64,000 nt of DNA from Streptomyces albiflavescens (GTDB lineage Bacteria; Actinomycetota; Actinomycetes; Streptomycetales; Streptomycetaceae), in the NCBI RefSeq assembly GCF_014645835.1, contig NZ_BMMM01000001.1, positions 62,001 to 126,000 of the forward strand, in the 5' to 3' direction. The notes beneath the pieces are model-generated. The model was not told the origin of the DNA. It worked only from the letters and a program-made list of their open reading frames with translations, and ran no database searches. How positions within the stretch are numbered: position 1 is the first letter of the stretch; each line of letters begins with the position of its first letter. Shown here piece after piece: positions 44,641-53,703 of this stretch. Position numbers and translations under genes: made by a program.

Positions 44641-46452
44641 TCAGTGGCGCGTGAGGCGGTGCACGCGGGCGGCGAGCACGGCGACGTCGTCCTCCGCGGG
44701 ACCGCTCATCAGCTGGGCCAGGACATCGTCGACGATCTTGTCGAGACTGTCTCGTGGAGAGAGTCTCAGCCGAGTGAGGCGGCGGAGGGATTCGTCGATG
44801 TCCTCGTCCCGGCGTTCCACCAGGCCGTCGGTGTAGAGCAGCAGGGTCCCGCCGGGCACACCCGGGCGCGTGACGGTCTCGTACGAGCCGAACCCGGTGC
44901 CCAGCGGTGGACCCACCGGAAGGGGCACGATCTCGGGGTGTCCCTGCGGAGTGAGCCGAAGGGGAGGCAGGTGTCCCGCGTTGGCGTACGAGACGGTGTT
45001 GGCATGGGGATCGCCGAGGGCCACCAGGCAGGTGGCGACCCGGTCGAAGCCGGCGTCGGCGACCATGCGGTCGGCGTGCTGGAGCATCTCGTGCGGTTGC
45101 AGTCCGGTGTCCGCCAGCGCCCGCATCATGGACCGGTAGTGGCTCATGGCGACGGCCGCCTCGACTCCGTGGCCCATGACATCGCCGATGACCAGGAGGT
45201 TGCGGTCACGGGACAGGGCAAGGGCGTCGAACCAGTCGCCGCCGACCACCGTGGTGTCGTCCGCCGGCAGATACCGAAAGGCCGTCTCCAGGTTCGGGTG
45301 GGGGACGGTCGGCTCGGTCAGCAGGGCCCGCTGCAGCTCCAGGGCCATCGCATGGTCGCGGGCATAGCGGACGGCCCGGTCCAGGGCCCGGGCGGCGCGG
45401 GCCGCCAACTCCTTTGCCACCACGGCGTCCTCGCGCGTGAAGGAGGGTGAGGGTCCGGCGCGGATCATCGACAGGGTGCCGAGGAGACGGTCCTCGGTGC
45501 CCAGGGGTGTGATGAGGAGGGAATGGACCCCGAGGGCGCGATACCGGGCGACCCGGCCGGCATACGGTCCCTCGGGCACGTCGCCCGCCGAGAGGTCGTG
45601 CATCCAGGACTCTCCGGCGTCCAGCCGCCGCCGGATCGGTGACCCCGCTTCGTATTCCATAGACACACCGATCGCGCCGATCTCCCGCAGCGCGGACCTG
45701 AGCTGCGGTGCGAAGCTGGCCGCGGCCCGGCGCAGCCGCATCACTCCGGGCGGAGTCCCGCGCCGCCCGGAGGGCCGATCCTGCTGGAACAGCTCCACGC
45801 CTGCGGCGTCGGCGAGCCCGGGGACCACGAAGTCGGCCAGCTCGGCGCAGGTGGCCTCGACGTCCAGGGTCGTGCCGATCCGCGTGACCGCGGTGTCCAA
45901 CAGCGCCATACGCTGCTGGGCGCGCTCCAACTCGCGCAGATACTGGCTCGGTTCGGTGATCTCCAGAGCGACGCCGACCAGCCCGACGATCCTGCCGTGC
46001 TCGTCCTCCAGCCGGTGGTACGTCGCCCGCCACACGCGGCGCGCGGGAGGCGAGGGAGCATGGGTGAACCCGGTGGCGACCAGCTGGCGGGGCCGCCCGT
46101 CCCGGAGCACCTCCCGCAGGACTTGCTCGGCGTGATGCACTCCCGGCAGGACGTCGGTGAGGGTGCGGCCGAGGTGGGCCTCGGCCGGCAGCCCGTCCAC
46201 CCGGGCCATGCGCGGGTTGACGTACAGAAAGCGCAGTTCGGTGTCGAGTACGGCCACTCCCGCCCTTGTGCCCTCCAAGATCCGGCGCAGTACTCGGTAC
46301 TCACGGCCGAGCGGCAGGCCCGCGACAAGGCCGCCCGCCGCCGCCAGCACCGCCTCGACGTCGCTGGAGATCAGGGGCTGCGCGGCAGGAACGTCCGGCG
46401 CCACCGGCATCCTCCTCGGGTCCCGGGAGTCTGCGACCCGCTGAACATCCAT
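44641..46452 (-). CDS. PAS-GAF-PP2C (SpoIIE-type) protein phosphatase
   Basis: A 603-residue signalling protein. A PAS domain (about 55-170: GVAVLDTELRFLYVNPRMAR) is followed by a GAF domain (about 185-350: HSLLITPLGTEDRLLGTLSM). The SpoIIE/RsbU phosphatase occupies about 380-600, with metal-binding GGDWFDAL, VIGDVMGHGVEAA, YANAGHLPPL and LLLYTDGLVERR. No kinase or transmembrane segment. Proteins of this type dephosphorylate anti-anti-sigma factors in response to a ligand or redox signal. Partner genes are not adjacent. Confidence 0.92.
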   Translation of the reverse strand: MDVQRVADSRDPRRMPVAPDVPAAQPLISSDVEAVLAAAGGLVAGLPLGREYRVLRRILEGTRAGVAVLDTELRFLYVNPRMARVDGLPAEAHLGRTLTDVLPGVHHAEQVLREVLRDGRPRQLVATGFTHAPSPPARRVWRATYHRLEDEHGRIVGLVGVALEITEPSQYLRELERAQQRMALLDTAVTRIGTTLDVEATCAELADFVVPGLADAAGVELFQQDRPSGRRGTPPGVMRLRRAAASFAPQLRSALREIGAIGVSMEYEAGSPIRRRLDAGESWMHDLSAGDVPEGPYAGRVARYRALGVHSLLITPLGTEDRLLGTLSMIRAGPSPSFTREDAVVAKELAARAARALDRAVRYARDHAMALELQRALLTEPTVPHPNLETAFRYLPADDTTVVGGDWFDALALSRDRNLLVIGDVMGHGVEAAVAMSHYRSMMRALADTGLQPHEMLQHADRMVADAGFDRVATCLVALGDPHANTVSYANAGHLPPLRLTPQGHPEIVPLPVGPPLGTGFGSYETVTRPGVPGGTLLLYTDGLVERRDEDIDESLRRLTRLRLSPRDSLDKIVDDVLAQLMSGPAEDDVAVLAARVHRLTRH

Positions 46453-46645
46453 GATCGGTCACACGGGCGTGTCGCGCACGCGCGCGTGAGGTCAGAGGGC
46501 GGCGAGCGGTGACGTCCAGGCGGCCGCCGGGCCCCGGCCGGGCGGGGGGGCCATGCCTCCTGCAGCCGGGCGAGGCGGCCTGCGCGAGGGAGAACGGCGT
46601 TCCCTCCGTGCTGCTCGCGGCGGCCCTGCGCGCCGCGGCGCCGTT

Positions 46646-47734
46646 CTACTCGCCCGCGGCAAGAGGGGCCGGCGCGGTGCTGTCGCGCACCACGAGTTTC
46701 GTGGGGACGAGCGTGGTGCCGTGCTCCGCCCCCTCGTGGCGCATCCGCCGCAGCACTCCCTCGACGCAGAGGCGTCCCACCTCGGCGAAGTCCTGGTGGA
46801 CGGTGGTCAGGGGAGGCAGGAAGGAGCCGGCCTCGGGGATGTCGTCGAAGCCGATGACGCTGACGTCGTCGGGGATCTTGCGGCCGCGCTCGTGCAGGGC
46901 CCGCAACAGCCCGAGTGCCATCTGGTCGTTGGCGGCGAACACCGCGGTGCAGTCCTTCTCGCCGGCGAGTCGCAGACCGGCGCGGTAGCCGGACTCCGCC
47001 GACCAGTCGCCTCGTACGACGGGTGGCAGGACGCGTCCCGCATCGGCGAGTTCGAGGCGCCAGGCGTCGGCACGGCGCTGTGCCGCGAACGACTCCTCGG
47101 GACCGGCCAGATGCCAGACCGTGCGATGCCCCAGGTCCAGGAGGTGGCGTACGGCGGCACGGGCTCCGCCGGCCTGGTCGGTGTCGACCACGGTGTAGCG
47201 GTCGCCCGCGTCCGAGTCGGCGACCACGACCTGGACGTGGGGCGGCAGGGAGATGGTCGCCGCGTCGAGCAGATGCACTTCCATGATGACGATGACGGCG
47301 TCGACGGCGAGCTCGCCCAGCCGGGAGAAGGCGCCACGCACCTCGTCCTGGGTGGGAACGGCGACGGGCAGGAGCGTGACGGCGTAACCCTCCTGCGCCG
47401 CGGAGGTGGCGATCGCCTCCAGGGTGCGCATATTGCCCGTGGTGGAGAGGTTGAAGGTGATGACGCCGATGGTGAGGAACTCGCCGCGTTTGAGGGCGCG
47501 GGCGGCACTGTTGGGCCGATAGCCCAGCTCCTTCATGGCCGCGAGCACCTGCTGCCGGGTCTCCTCGTTGACCCCCGCGTAACCGTTGGACACCCGGGAG
47601 ACCGTCTGCGAGGAGACGCCGGCCAGGCGCGCGACATCCGCCATGGACGCACTCTGTGTGCGCCGCGCGGCCCGCTTCTCCGTACGCGTGCGTGCCCGAT
47701 CCCTGCTCGTCGAGGCACCGTCCGCTGTGTCCAC
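46646..47734 (-). CDS. LacI-family regulator of the GH42/ABC operon
   Basis: A 362-residue repressor. A basic N-terminal extension of about 30 residues precedes the HTH SMADVARLAGVSSQTVSRVS and hinge YRPNSAARALKRGEF. The effector domain has VDAVIVIMEVHLLDAAT, LLDLGHRTVWHLAGP and TAVFAANDQMALGLLRAL. Divergent from the importer operon, whose leader carries two 16-bp LacI-type palindromes. It likely responds to a galactoside or its transport product. Confidence 0.93.
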   Translation of the reverse strand: MDTADGASTSRDRARTRTEKRAARRTQSASMADVARLAGVSSQTVSRVSNGYAGVNEETRQQVLAAMKELGYRPNSAARALKRGEFLTIGVITFNLSTTGNMRTLEAIATSAAQEGYAVTLLPVAVPTQDEVRGAFSRLGELAVDAVIVIMEVHLLDAATISLPPHVQVVVADSDAGDRYTVVDTDQAGGARAAVRHLLDLGHRTVWHLAGPEESFAAQRRADAWRLELADAGRVLPPVVRGDWSAESGYRAGLRLAGEKDCTAVFAANDQMALGLLRALHERGRKIPDDVSVIGFDDIPEAGSFLPPLTTVHQDFAEVGRLCVEGVLRRMRHEGAEHGTTLVPTKLVVRDSTAPAPLAAGE

Positions 47735-47820
47735 CCGTCTCCCTCGATTACCTGAGTCGCTGTTTCATCAGGCGACCCTTGACCGCCGACATTGGGGCAG
47801 TGTAGACATGCCGCCATCAG

Positions 47821-47836
47821 ATGTTTACGTAAACAT
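47821..47836. promoter_or_regulatory. LacI-type operator 1 (perfect 16-bp palindrome)
   Basis: ATGTTTACGTAAACAT, symmetrical throughout, in the region between the LacI gene and the permease gene. CG-centred and typical of the family. Confidence 0.85.
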
Positions 47837-47841
47837 AACAG

Positions 47842-47858
47842 CCGGAGGCATCCTCCGG
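47842..47858. promoter_or_regulatory. Hairpin between the two LacI operators
   Basis: CCGGAGG-CAT-CCTCCGG, a perfect 7-bp stem exactly between the two operators. It could be a third protein site or a structure that shapes the loop. No function can be stated. Confidence 0.5.
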
Positions 47859-47864
47859 ACCTTG

Positions 47865-47880
47865 ATGTTTGCGTAAACAT
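47865..47880. promoter_or_regulatory. LacI-type operator 2
   Basis: ATGTTTGCGTAAACAT, one base from operator 1. Centres are 44 bp apart, about four helical turns, which allows cooperative binding. It ends 48 bp before the permease start. Confidence 0.83.
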
Positions 47881-47928
47881 CGCGACGGCGTACGACGCCG
47901 GTTCCGAGATGGACGAGCGAGGAACGAC

Positions 47929-48855
47929 ATGACGACGCTACAACCGCCCGCGGCCGCGACACGGCCCCCGACCCCACCTCCGGCGAAACGGGACCGCCGT
48001 TCCTGGACAGGGTGGGGGTTCATCGGCCCGTTCGCGGTGGTCTTCGCCTTCGTCTTCCTGGCTCCGATCGCGTACTCGATCTACCTCAGCCTCTTCCGCA
48101 CCCAGCTCATCGGCGGCACCACCTTCGTGGGCCTGGACAACTACCAACAGGCCCTGCAGGACCACCAGTTCTGGGACTCCCTGGCACGTGTGTCGCTGTT
48201 CCTGCTGGTGCAGGTGCCGATCATGCTGGGCATCGCCCTGCTCGTCGCGCTCGCGCTGGACAGCGGACGGCTGTACGGCAAGGACTTCTTCCGGATCTCG
48301 ATCTTCCTGCCGTACGCGGTACCCGCCGTGGTCGCCACCCTCATGTGGGGCTTCATGTACGGCACCCGTTTCGGCCTGGTGAGCGACATCAACGACGCCT
48401 TCGGCGTCTCGCTGCCCAACCCGCTCGGGCCCGATCTGATCCTGGCATCGATCGGCAACATCGTCACCTGGGAGTTCGTCGGCTACAACATGCTGATCTT
48501 CTACTCCACGCTCCGCGTCATCCCGCACTCGCTGTACGAGGCCGCGCAGATCGACGGCGCCGGACAGATCCGCGTCATCACCGCCATCAAACTCCCGGCG
48601 ATCCGCGGCGCCCTCGTCATCGCGACGATCTTCTCGATCATCGGCACGTTCCAGCTGTTCAACGAGCCGAGCATCCTGCAGAAGTTGGCGCCCAACTCCA
48701 TCACCACCGACTACACCCCCAACTACTACACGTACTCGCTGTCCTTCTCGGGCCAGCAGAACAACTACTCCGCGACGGTCGCCATCGTCATGGGCGTGAT
48801 CACCATGGTCATCGCCTACGTCGTCCAGCTGCGCGGCATGCGCAAGGGAGCGTGA
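47929..48855 (+). CDS. Carbohydrate ABC transporter permease 1 (MalF type)
   Basis: A 308-residue membrane protein with a Pro-rich N-terminus and about six transmembrane segments. The EAA loop is YEAAQIDGAGQIRVITAIKL near residue 205. The ATG at 47929, after GAGGAAC, is chosen over a longer in-frame start that would run through operator 2. First gene of the importer operon. Confidence 0.93.
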   Translation: MTTLQPPAAATRPPTPPPAKRDRRSWTGWGFIGPFAVVFAFVFLAPIAYSIYLSLFRTQLIGGTTFVGLDNYQQALQDHQFWDSLARVSLFLLVQVPIMLGIALLVALALDSGRLYGKDFFRISIFLPYAVPAVVATLMWGFMYGTRFGLVSDINDAFGVSLPNPLGPDLILASIGNIVTWEFVGYNMLIFYSTLRVIPHSLYEAAQIDGAGQIRVITAIKLPAIRGALVIATIFSIIGTFQLFNEPSILQKLAPNSITTDYTPNYYTYSLSFSGQQNNYSATVAIVMGVITMVIAYVVQLRGMRKGA

Positions 48856-48859
48856 AGCG

Positions 48860-49804
48860 ATGAGCGGCTCTGTCACCACCGTCTCCCAGCCCGCACGTCC
48901 TTCGGCCGGCTCGTCCGGCGCCGTGCCCCGGCTGCGCAAGCCGCGTCGGCACAGTCCCGGGCGCCCCCGGCGCAGTGTGCTGCTGACCGTGCTCACCGGA
49001 CTGATCCTGCTCTACTCCCTCGTACCACTGGTCTGGCTGGTCATCAGCGCCACCAAGACCCAGGAGGGGCTGGCCCATTCGTTCGGGCTGTGGTTCAACG
49101 GCGACTTCGCCCTGTGGGACAACATCAAGGAGACGTTCACCTACAACGACGGCGTCTTCTCCCGCTGGCTGCTGAACACCGTGCTGTACGTGGCGCTCGG
49201 GGCCGGGGGTGCCACCTTGCTCGCGGTGCTGGGCGGTTACGCGCTGGCGAAGTTCGACTTCCCGGGCAAGCGTGCGGTGTTCGCCGTCGTCATCGGTGCC
49301 GTCGCGGTGCCGGGCACCGCCCTGGCCGTACCCACCTTCTTGATGTTCAGCAAGATGGGGCTGACCGACACCCCGTGGGCGGTGATCATCCCCTCCCTCA
49401 TCTCCCCCTTCGGCCTCTACTTGATGTGGGTGTTCGCCACCGAGGCCGTGCCCGCGGAGCTGATGGAGGCCGCCCGCATCGACGGCGCGGGCGAGCTGCG
49501 CACCTTCTTCCAGGTCGTCCTGCCGCTGCTGGCGCCCGGCATCGTGACCGTCTCACTGTTCACGATGGTCGCCACCTGGAACAACTACTTCCTGCCGCTG
49601 ATCATGCTCAAGGACCCCGACTGGTATCCGCTGACGCTGGGCCTGAACAGCTGGAACGCCCAGGCGGCGACCGCCGGCGGCACCCCTGTCTTCCACCTGG
49701 TGATCACCGGCTCACTGATCACGATCCTGCCGCTGATCGCCGCGTTCCTCCTGCTCCAGAAGTACTGGCAGTCCGGGCTCGCCGCCGGAAGCGTCAAGGA
49801 GTAA
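48860..49804 (+). CDS. Carbohydrate ABC transporter permease 2 (MalG type)
   Basis: A 314-residue permease with a basic cytoplasmic N-terminus and six transmembrane segments. EAA loop MEAARIDGAGELRTFFQVVL near residue 210. It starts 4 nt after permease 1. No ATPase is encoded here; in Streptomyces the shared MsiK ATPase usually powers such importers. Confidence 0.93.
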   Translation: MSGSVTTVSQPARPSAGSSGAVPRLRKPRRHSPGRPRRSVLLTVLTGLILLYSLVPLVWLVISATKTQEGLAHSFGLWFNGDFALWDNIKETFTYNDGVFSRWLLNTVLYVALGAGGATLLAVLGGYALAKFDFPGKRAVFAVVIGAVAVPGTALAVPTFLMFSKMGLTDTPWAVIIPSLISPFGLYLMWVFATEAVPAELMEAARIDGAGELRTFFQVVLPLLAPGIVTVSLFTMVATWNNYFLPLIMLKDPDWYPLTLGLNSWNAQAATAGGTPVFHLVITGSLITILPLIAAFLLLQKYWQSGLAAGSVKE

Positions 49805-49896
49805 CCCCCTTCAAGCCCCCGCAACAACCCCTCTCTCGCACAGTTCTCAACCCTCATCAGGCACGGTTTCGGCCACGACGAAGTGGAAGCACGTCC

Positions 49897-51240
49897 ATGC
49901 ACATGAACCCTCGCCGCCTGCTGCGCGGCCTCGCCCTCGTCTCCGCTCTCGCCCTGGGGGCGACCGCCTGCGGAGGCTCCGACGACAGCGGCTCCAGCTC
50001 GAAGCCGGTCTCCGCGAAGGACGTCGACGCGGCCCTGAAGAAGGGCGGCAACCTCACGGTGTGGGCCTGGGAGCCCACGCTCAAGCAGGTCGCCGCCGAC
50101 TTCGAGAAGGAACACCCCGCGGTCCACGTCAACTTGGTCAACGCCGGCACCGGCAACGACCAGTACAAGGCCCTGCAGAACGCCATATCGGCGAAGAAGG
50201 GCGTCCCCGACGTCGCGCAGATCGAGTACTACGCGCTGGGCCAGTACGCCCTCACGAAGGGGCTCGACGACCTGACGCCGTACGGCGCGGACAAGCTCGC
50301 GAGCAAGTACTCCCCCGGCCCGCTGAACGCCGTGAAGGCCGGCACCAAGAACATCTACGCCCTGCCCATGGACTCCGGGCCCATGGCGCTGTTCTACAAC
50401 AAGAAGGTCTTCGACAAGTACAAGATCAAGGTGCCGACCACCTGGGACGAGTACCTCACCGCGGCCCGCGCCCTGCACAAGGCCGACCCCAAGGCGTACA
50501 TCGCCAATGACACCGGCGACGCGGGCGAGACCACCAGCCTGCTGTGGCAGGCCGGTTCGCGGCCCTACAAGGTCGACGGCACCAAGGTGACGATCAACTT
50601 CTCCGACGCGGGCGCCAAGAAGTACACCGCCGTCTGGCAGAAGCTCCTCGACGAGAAGCTGCTCGCCCCCATCTCCGGCTGGACCGACGACTGGTACAAG
50701 GGGCTCGGTGACGGCACCATCGCCACCCTCGCCACCGGCGCCTGGATGCCCGCCAACTTCGCCACCGGTGTGAAGGGCGCCTCCGGCGACTGGCGCGCGG
50801 CACCGCTGCCCGCGTGGACCGCGGGCGACAAGGCCAGCGCGGAGAACGGCGGCAGCTCCCTCGCACTGCCCACCCTGGGCAAGAACAAGGAACTCGCCTA
50901 CGCCTTCGCCGAGTACGCGAACGCCGGTAAGGGCGTGCAGACCCGCCTCAAGGCGGGCGCCTTCCCGGCGACCACCGCTGACCTTCAGTCCAGCACCTTC
51001 CAGAACACCGAATTCCCGTACTTCGGCGGGCAGAAGGCCAACAAGATCTTCGCCGATTCGGCCGCGAACGTCGCCTCGGACTGGTCGTACCTGCCCTACC
51101 AGGTCTACGCCAACTCGATCTTCAACGACACCGTCGGCAAGGCCTATGTCTCCGGCACCAAGCTGACCGCCGGTCTGCAGTCCTGGCAGGACGCCTCCGT
51201 CAAGTACGGAAACGAGCAGGGCTTCACCGTCCAGAAGTAA
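49897..51240 (+). CDS. Extracellular sugar-binding lipoprotein (family 1)
   Basis: A 447-residue protein. Signal with lipobox LALGATACGGS. The mature part is the MalE-like fold: LTVWAWEPTLKQVAADFEKE, VPDVAQIEYYALGQYAL, ALPMDSGPMALFYNKKVFDK and TWDEYLTAARAL. The ATG at 49897 has GGAAG 7 nt upstream; the ATG two codons later is less well spaced. Context suggests a beta-galactoside as ligand. It is followed by an intercistronic hairpin. Confidence 0.93.
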   Translation: MHMNPRRLLRGLALVSALALGATACGGSDDSGSSSKPVSAKDVDAALKKGGNLTVWAWEPTLKQVAADFEKEHPAVHVNLVNAGTGNDQYKALQNAISAKKGVPDVAQIEYYALGQYALTKGLDDLTPYGADKLASKYSPGPLNAVKAGTKNIYALPMDSGPMALFYNKKVFDKYKIKVPTTWDEYLTAARALHKADPKAYIANDTGDAGETTSLLWQAGSRPYKVDGTKVTINFSDAGAKKYTAVWQKLLDEKLLAPISGWTDDWYKGLGDGTIATLATGAWMPANFATGVKGASGDWRAAPLPAWTAGDKASAENGGSSLALPTLGKNKELAYAFAEYANAGKGVQTRLKAGAFPATTADLQSSTFQNTEFPYFGGQKANKIFADSAANVASDWSYLPYQVYANSIFNDTVGKAYVSGTKLTAGLQSWQDASVKYGNEQGFTVQK

Positions 51241-51249
51241 CCGCCTGAA

Positions 51250-51284
51250 GGCTGCCGCTGAGGAGCAGGCGCTCAGCGGCAGCC
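51250..51284 (+). terminator. Intercistronic hairpin after the binding-protein gene
   Basis: GGCTGCCGCTGAG (51250-51262) and CTCAGCGGCAGCC (51272-51284): a perfect 13-bp stem with a 9-nt loop, 9 nt after the stop. It may end part of the transcripts or protect upstream mRNA, leaving less for the beta-galactosidase. Confidence 0.75.
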
Positions 51285-51341
51285 GCTCGGAAACAACCAC
51301 GTACCTCGCGCCGCCCCGTGCAGCACACCGGAAGGACCACC

Positions 51342-53399
51342 ATGATCTCCACCCTCCTGTCCCAGTTGCAGCACGGGCCGGACGGTGACCCCACCCCACG
51401 CCTCGCGTACGGCGCCGACTACAACCCCGAGCAGTGGCCGCGCGAGGTGTGGGAGGAGGACGTACGGCTGATGCGCGAGGCCGGCGTCACCATCGTCTCG
51501 GTGGGAATCTTCTCCTGGGCGCGCATCCAGCCGGCCGAGAACGAGTGGGACTTCACCTGGCTCGACGAGGTCATGGACCTGCTGTACGCGGGCGGTATCG
51601 GGGTCGATCTGGCCACCGCGACCGCCTCCCCGCCGCCCTGGCTCAGCACGGCGCACCCGGAGATCCTCCCGGTGACCGCCTCCGGTGAGACGCTGTGGCC
51701 GGGGGGCCGCCAGCACTGGCGTCCCACCTCGCCCGTCTTCCGCGACCACGCGCTCCGCCTGGTGCGGAAGATGGCCGAGCGGTACGCGAACCATCCCGCG
51801 CTGGTGGCCTGGCACGTCTCCAACGAGCTGGGCTGCCACAACATCTACGACTACTCCGACGACGCGGCCCGTGCCTTCCGCGACTGGCTGCGCGCCCGCT
51901 ACTCCACACTCGACGGCCTCAACCACGCCTGGGGCACCGCGTTCTGGTCCCAGCGGTTCAGCGACTGGGAGCAGATCCTGCCGCCCCGGCTGGCCGCCTC
52001 CTACCCGAACCCGACGCAGCAGCTGGACTTCAAGCGTTTCTCCTCCGACGCGCTGAAGGAGTATCTGCGCGCGGAGCGGGACCTGCTGCGCGAGATCACG
52101 CCCGGTGTTCCGGTCACCACGAACTTCATGGTGATGGGCGGCACCAAGGGGATGAACTACGCCGACTGGGCCGACGAGATCGACTTCGTCTCCAACGACC
52201 ACTATGTCCTGCCCGGCCCGCAGGACCGGGACGAGCTGTCCTTCTCCGCCAACCTCGTCAGCGGGGTCGCGGGCGGGCGTCCGTGGTTTCTCATGGAGCA
52301 CTCCACCAGTGCCGTGAACTGGCAGCCCGTCAACCTGGCCAAACGGCCGGGCGACCTGGCCCGTGACTCGCTGCTGCACGTCGCGCACGGCGCCGACGCC
52401 GTGTGCTTCTTCCAATGGCGCCAGTCGGCGGCCGGCGCCGAGAAGTACCACTCGGCGATGGTTCCGCACGCCGGGCGCGACAGCGAGGTCTTCCGTGCGG
52501 TGGCCGACCTCGGCCACACCCTGCGGACGCTGGCTCCGGTCGCGGGAACCGAGCGCGAGCCGGCCCGGGTCGGCATCGTCTTCGACTGGGAGTCGTGGTG
52601 GGCGAGTGAGCAGGACTCCCACCCGACCTCCCGCCTCGACTACCGTCAGGAGGCGCTCGACTGGTACTCCGCCCTCCTCGCTCTCGGCGTGCGCGCCGAC
52701 ATCGTGACCACGCGGACCGACCTCGACCGGTACGAGGTGCTGATCGCCCCCGTGCTGCACATGGTGTCCGCGGCGCTGTCCAAGGAGCTCACGCGGTACG
52801 TCGAGCACGGCGGTCACCTGGTCACCACGTACTTCTCCGGCGTCGTGGACGAGAACGACCACATCTGGCTGGGCGGATACCCGGGAGCCCTGCGCGAGCT
52901 GCTCGGCATCAGCATCGAGGAGTTCGGGCCGCTGCTCGACGGCGACACGGTCGAGCTGGAACCGGGGCCGGACGGCGGCACCACGGGCACCCTGTGGACC
53001 GACCGGATCACCGTCACCGACCCGGAGGTGGAGGTGCTGTCCCACTACCGCGGCGGCCCCTACGCCGGTCGCCCCGCCGTCACCCGGCGCACGGTGGGCC
53101 GGGGTTCGGCCGCGTACGTCTCCACCCGGCTCGGCGTGGACGGCCTCACCGGCCTGCTGCCGCGGCTGCTCGCCCCGGCCGATGTCCGCAGTGAACTGCC
53201 CGACGGCGCACGGGGCAGCGTCGAGCTGATCGTGCGCCGCGGTGCCGACAGCCGCTATCTGTTCCTGGTCAACCGCACCGACGAGACGGTGCCGCTGACC
53301 GGACTCTCCGGGGAACTCCTGATCGGTCACGCCGGAGACGACGGCGCCCCCGTCCTCTCCCCGAGGGACGTCGCCGTGCTGCGACAGCCCGCGACCTGA
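51342..53399 (+). CDS. Beta-galactosidase, glycoside hydrolase family 42
   Basis: A 685-residue cytoplasmic enzyme with no signal peptide. RLAYGADYNPEQWPREVWEE opens the barrel as in GH42. The acid/base Glu162 is in WHVSNELGCHN and the nucleophile Glu319 in WFLMEHSTSAVNWQ. A trimerisation domain (ARVGIVFDWESWWASEQ) and a small C-terminal beta domain follow. It hydrolyses terminal beta-galactosides brought in by the upstream importer. GGAAGGACC precedes the ATG at 51342. The last 60 bp are duplicated just downstream. Confidence 0.95.
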   Translation: MISTLLSQLQHGPDGDPTPRLAYGADYNPEQWPREVWEEDVRLMREAGVTIVSVGIFSWARIQPAENEWDFTWLDEVMDLLYAGGIGVDLATATASPPPWLSTAHPEILPVTASGETLWPGGRQHWRPTSPVFRDHALRLVRKMAERYANHPALVAWHVSNELGCHNIYDYSDDAARAFRDWLRARYSTLDGLNHAWGTAFWSQRFSDWEQILPPRLAASYPNPTQQLDFKRFSSDALKEYLRAERDLLREITPGVPVTTNFMVMGGTKGMNYADWADEIDFVSNDHYVLPGPQDRDELSFSANLVSGVAGGRPWFLMEHSTSAVNWQPVNLAKRPGDLARDSLLHVAHGADAVCFFQWRQSAAGAEKYHSAMVPHAGRDSEVFRAVADLGHTLRTLAPVAGTEREPARVGIVFDWESWWASEQDSHPTSRLDYRQEALDWYSALLALGVRADIVTTRTDLDRYEVLIAPVLHMVSAALSKELTRYVEHGGHLVTTYFSGVVDENDHIWLGGYPGALRELLGISIEEFGPLLDGDTVELEPGPDGGTTGTLWTDRITVTDPEVEVLSHYRGGPYAGRPAVTRRTVGRGSAAYVSTRLGVDGLTGLLPRLLAPADVRSELPDGARGSVELIVRRGADSRYLFLVNRTDETVPLTGLSGELLIGHAGDDGAPVLSPRDVAVLRQPAT

Positions 53400-53459
53400 C
53401 GACGGGGCCCCGTCCTCTCCCCGAGGGTCGTCGCCGTGCTGCGGCGGCCCGCGACCAGA
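53340..53459. repeat. 60-bp imperfect tandem duplication of the beta-galactosidase 3' end
   Basis: 53340-53399 encodes the last residues (DDGAPVLSPRDVAVLRQPAT). 53401-53459 repeats it with about eight differences and no stop at the equivalent place, and a third copy starts at about 53460. It probably arose by slippage or unequal exchange. Confidence 0.85.
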
Positions 53460-53703
53460 GGACGGGGCTTCGTCACCGAAACGTCCACCGACGAGTTGGG
53501 AGCACATCTCGGCACGCCGTACCCGCACACGACGGCTTCTGGGATCCATCGGAGTCACCGCCGTCACGATGTGGACTCCGAACTCCGGATCCAACCAGCG
53601 GTGGAAGGTCAGGGACGTGACCGACCGGACCGGTTCGTAGTCCTTCGGGCGGCTCGCCTCTGCGCCCCACGGCACCAGGGGGCGCAGAGGAGAGCCGCTG
53701 TCT
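53460..53703. other. No gene recognised
   Basis: Between the duplicated tail and the phosphoketolase stop. The minus strand is open through VRSVTSLTFHRWLDPEFGVH and beyond but resembles nothing I know, and it has no start or ribosome binding site. Confidence 0.4.

Noticed and set aside
46453..46645. Gene between the phosphatase and LacI genes
   Set aside because: Only GC-driven open frames; no start or domain.
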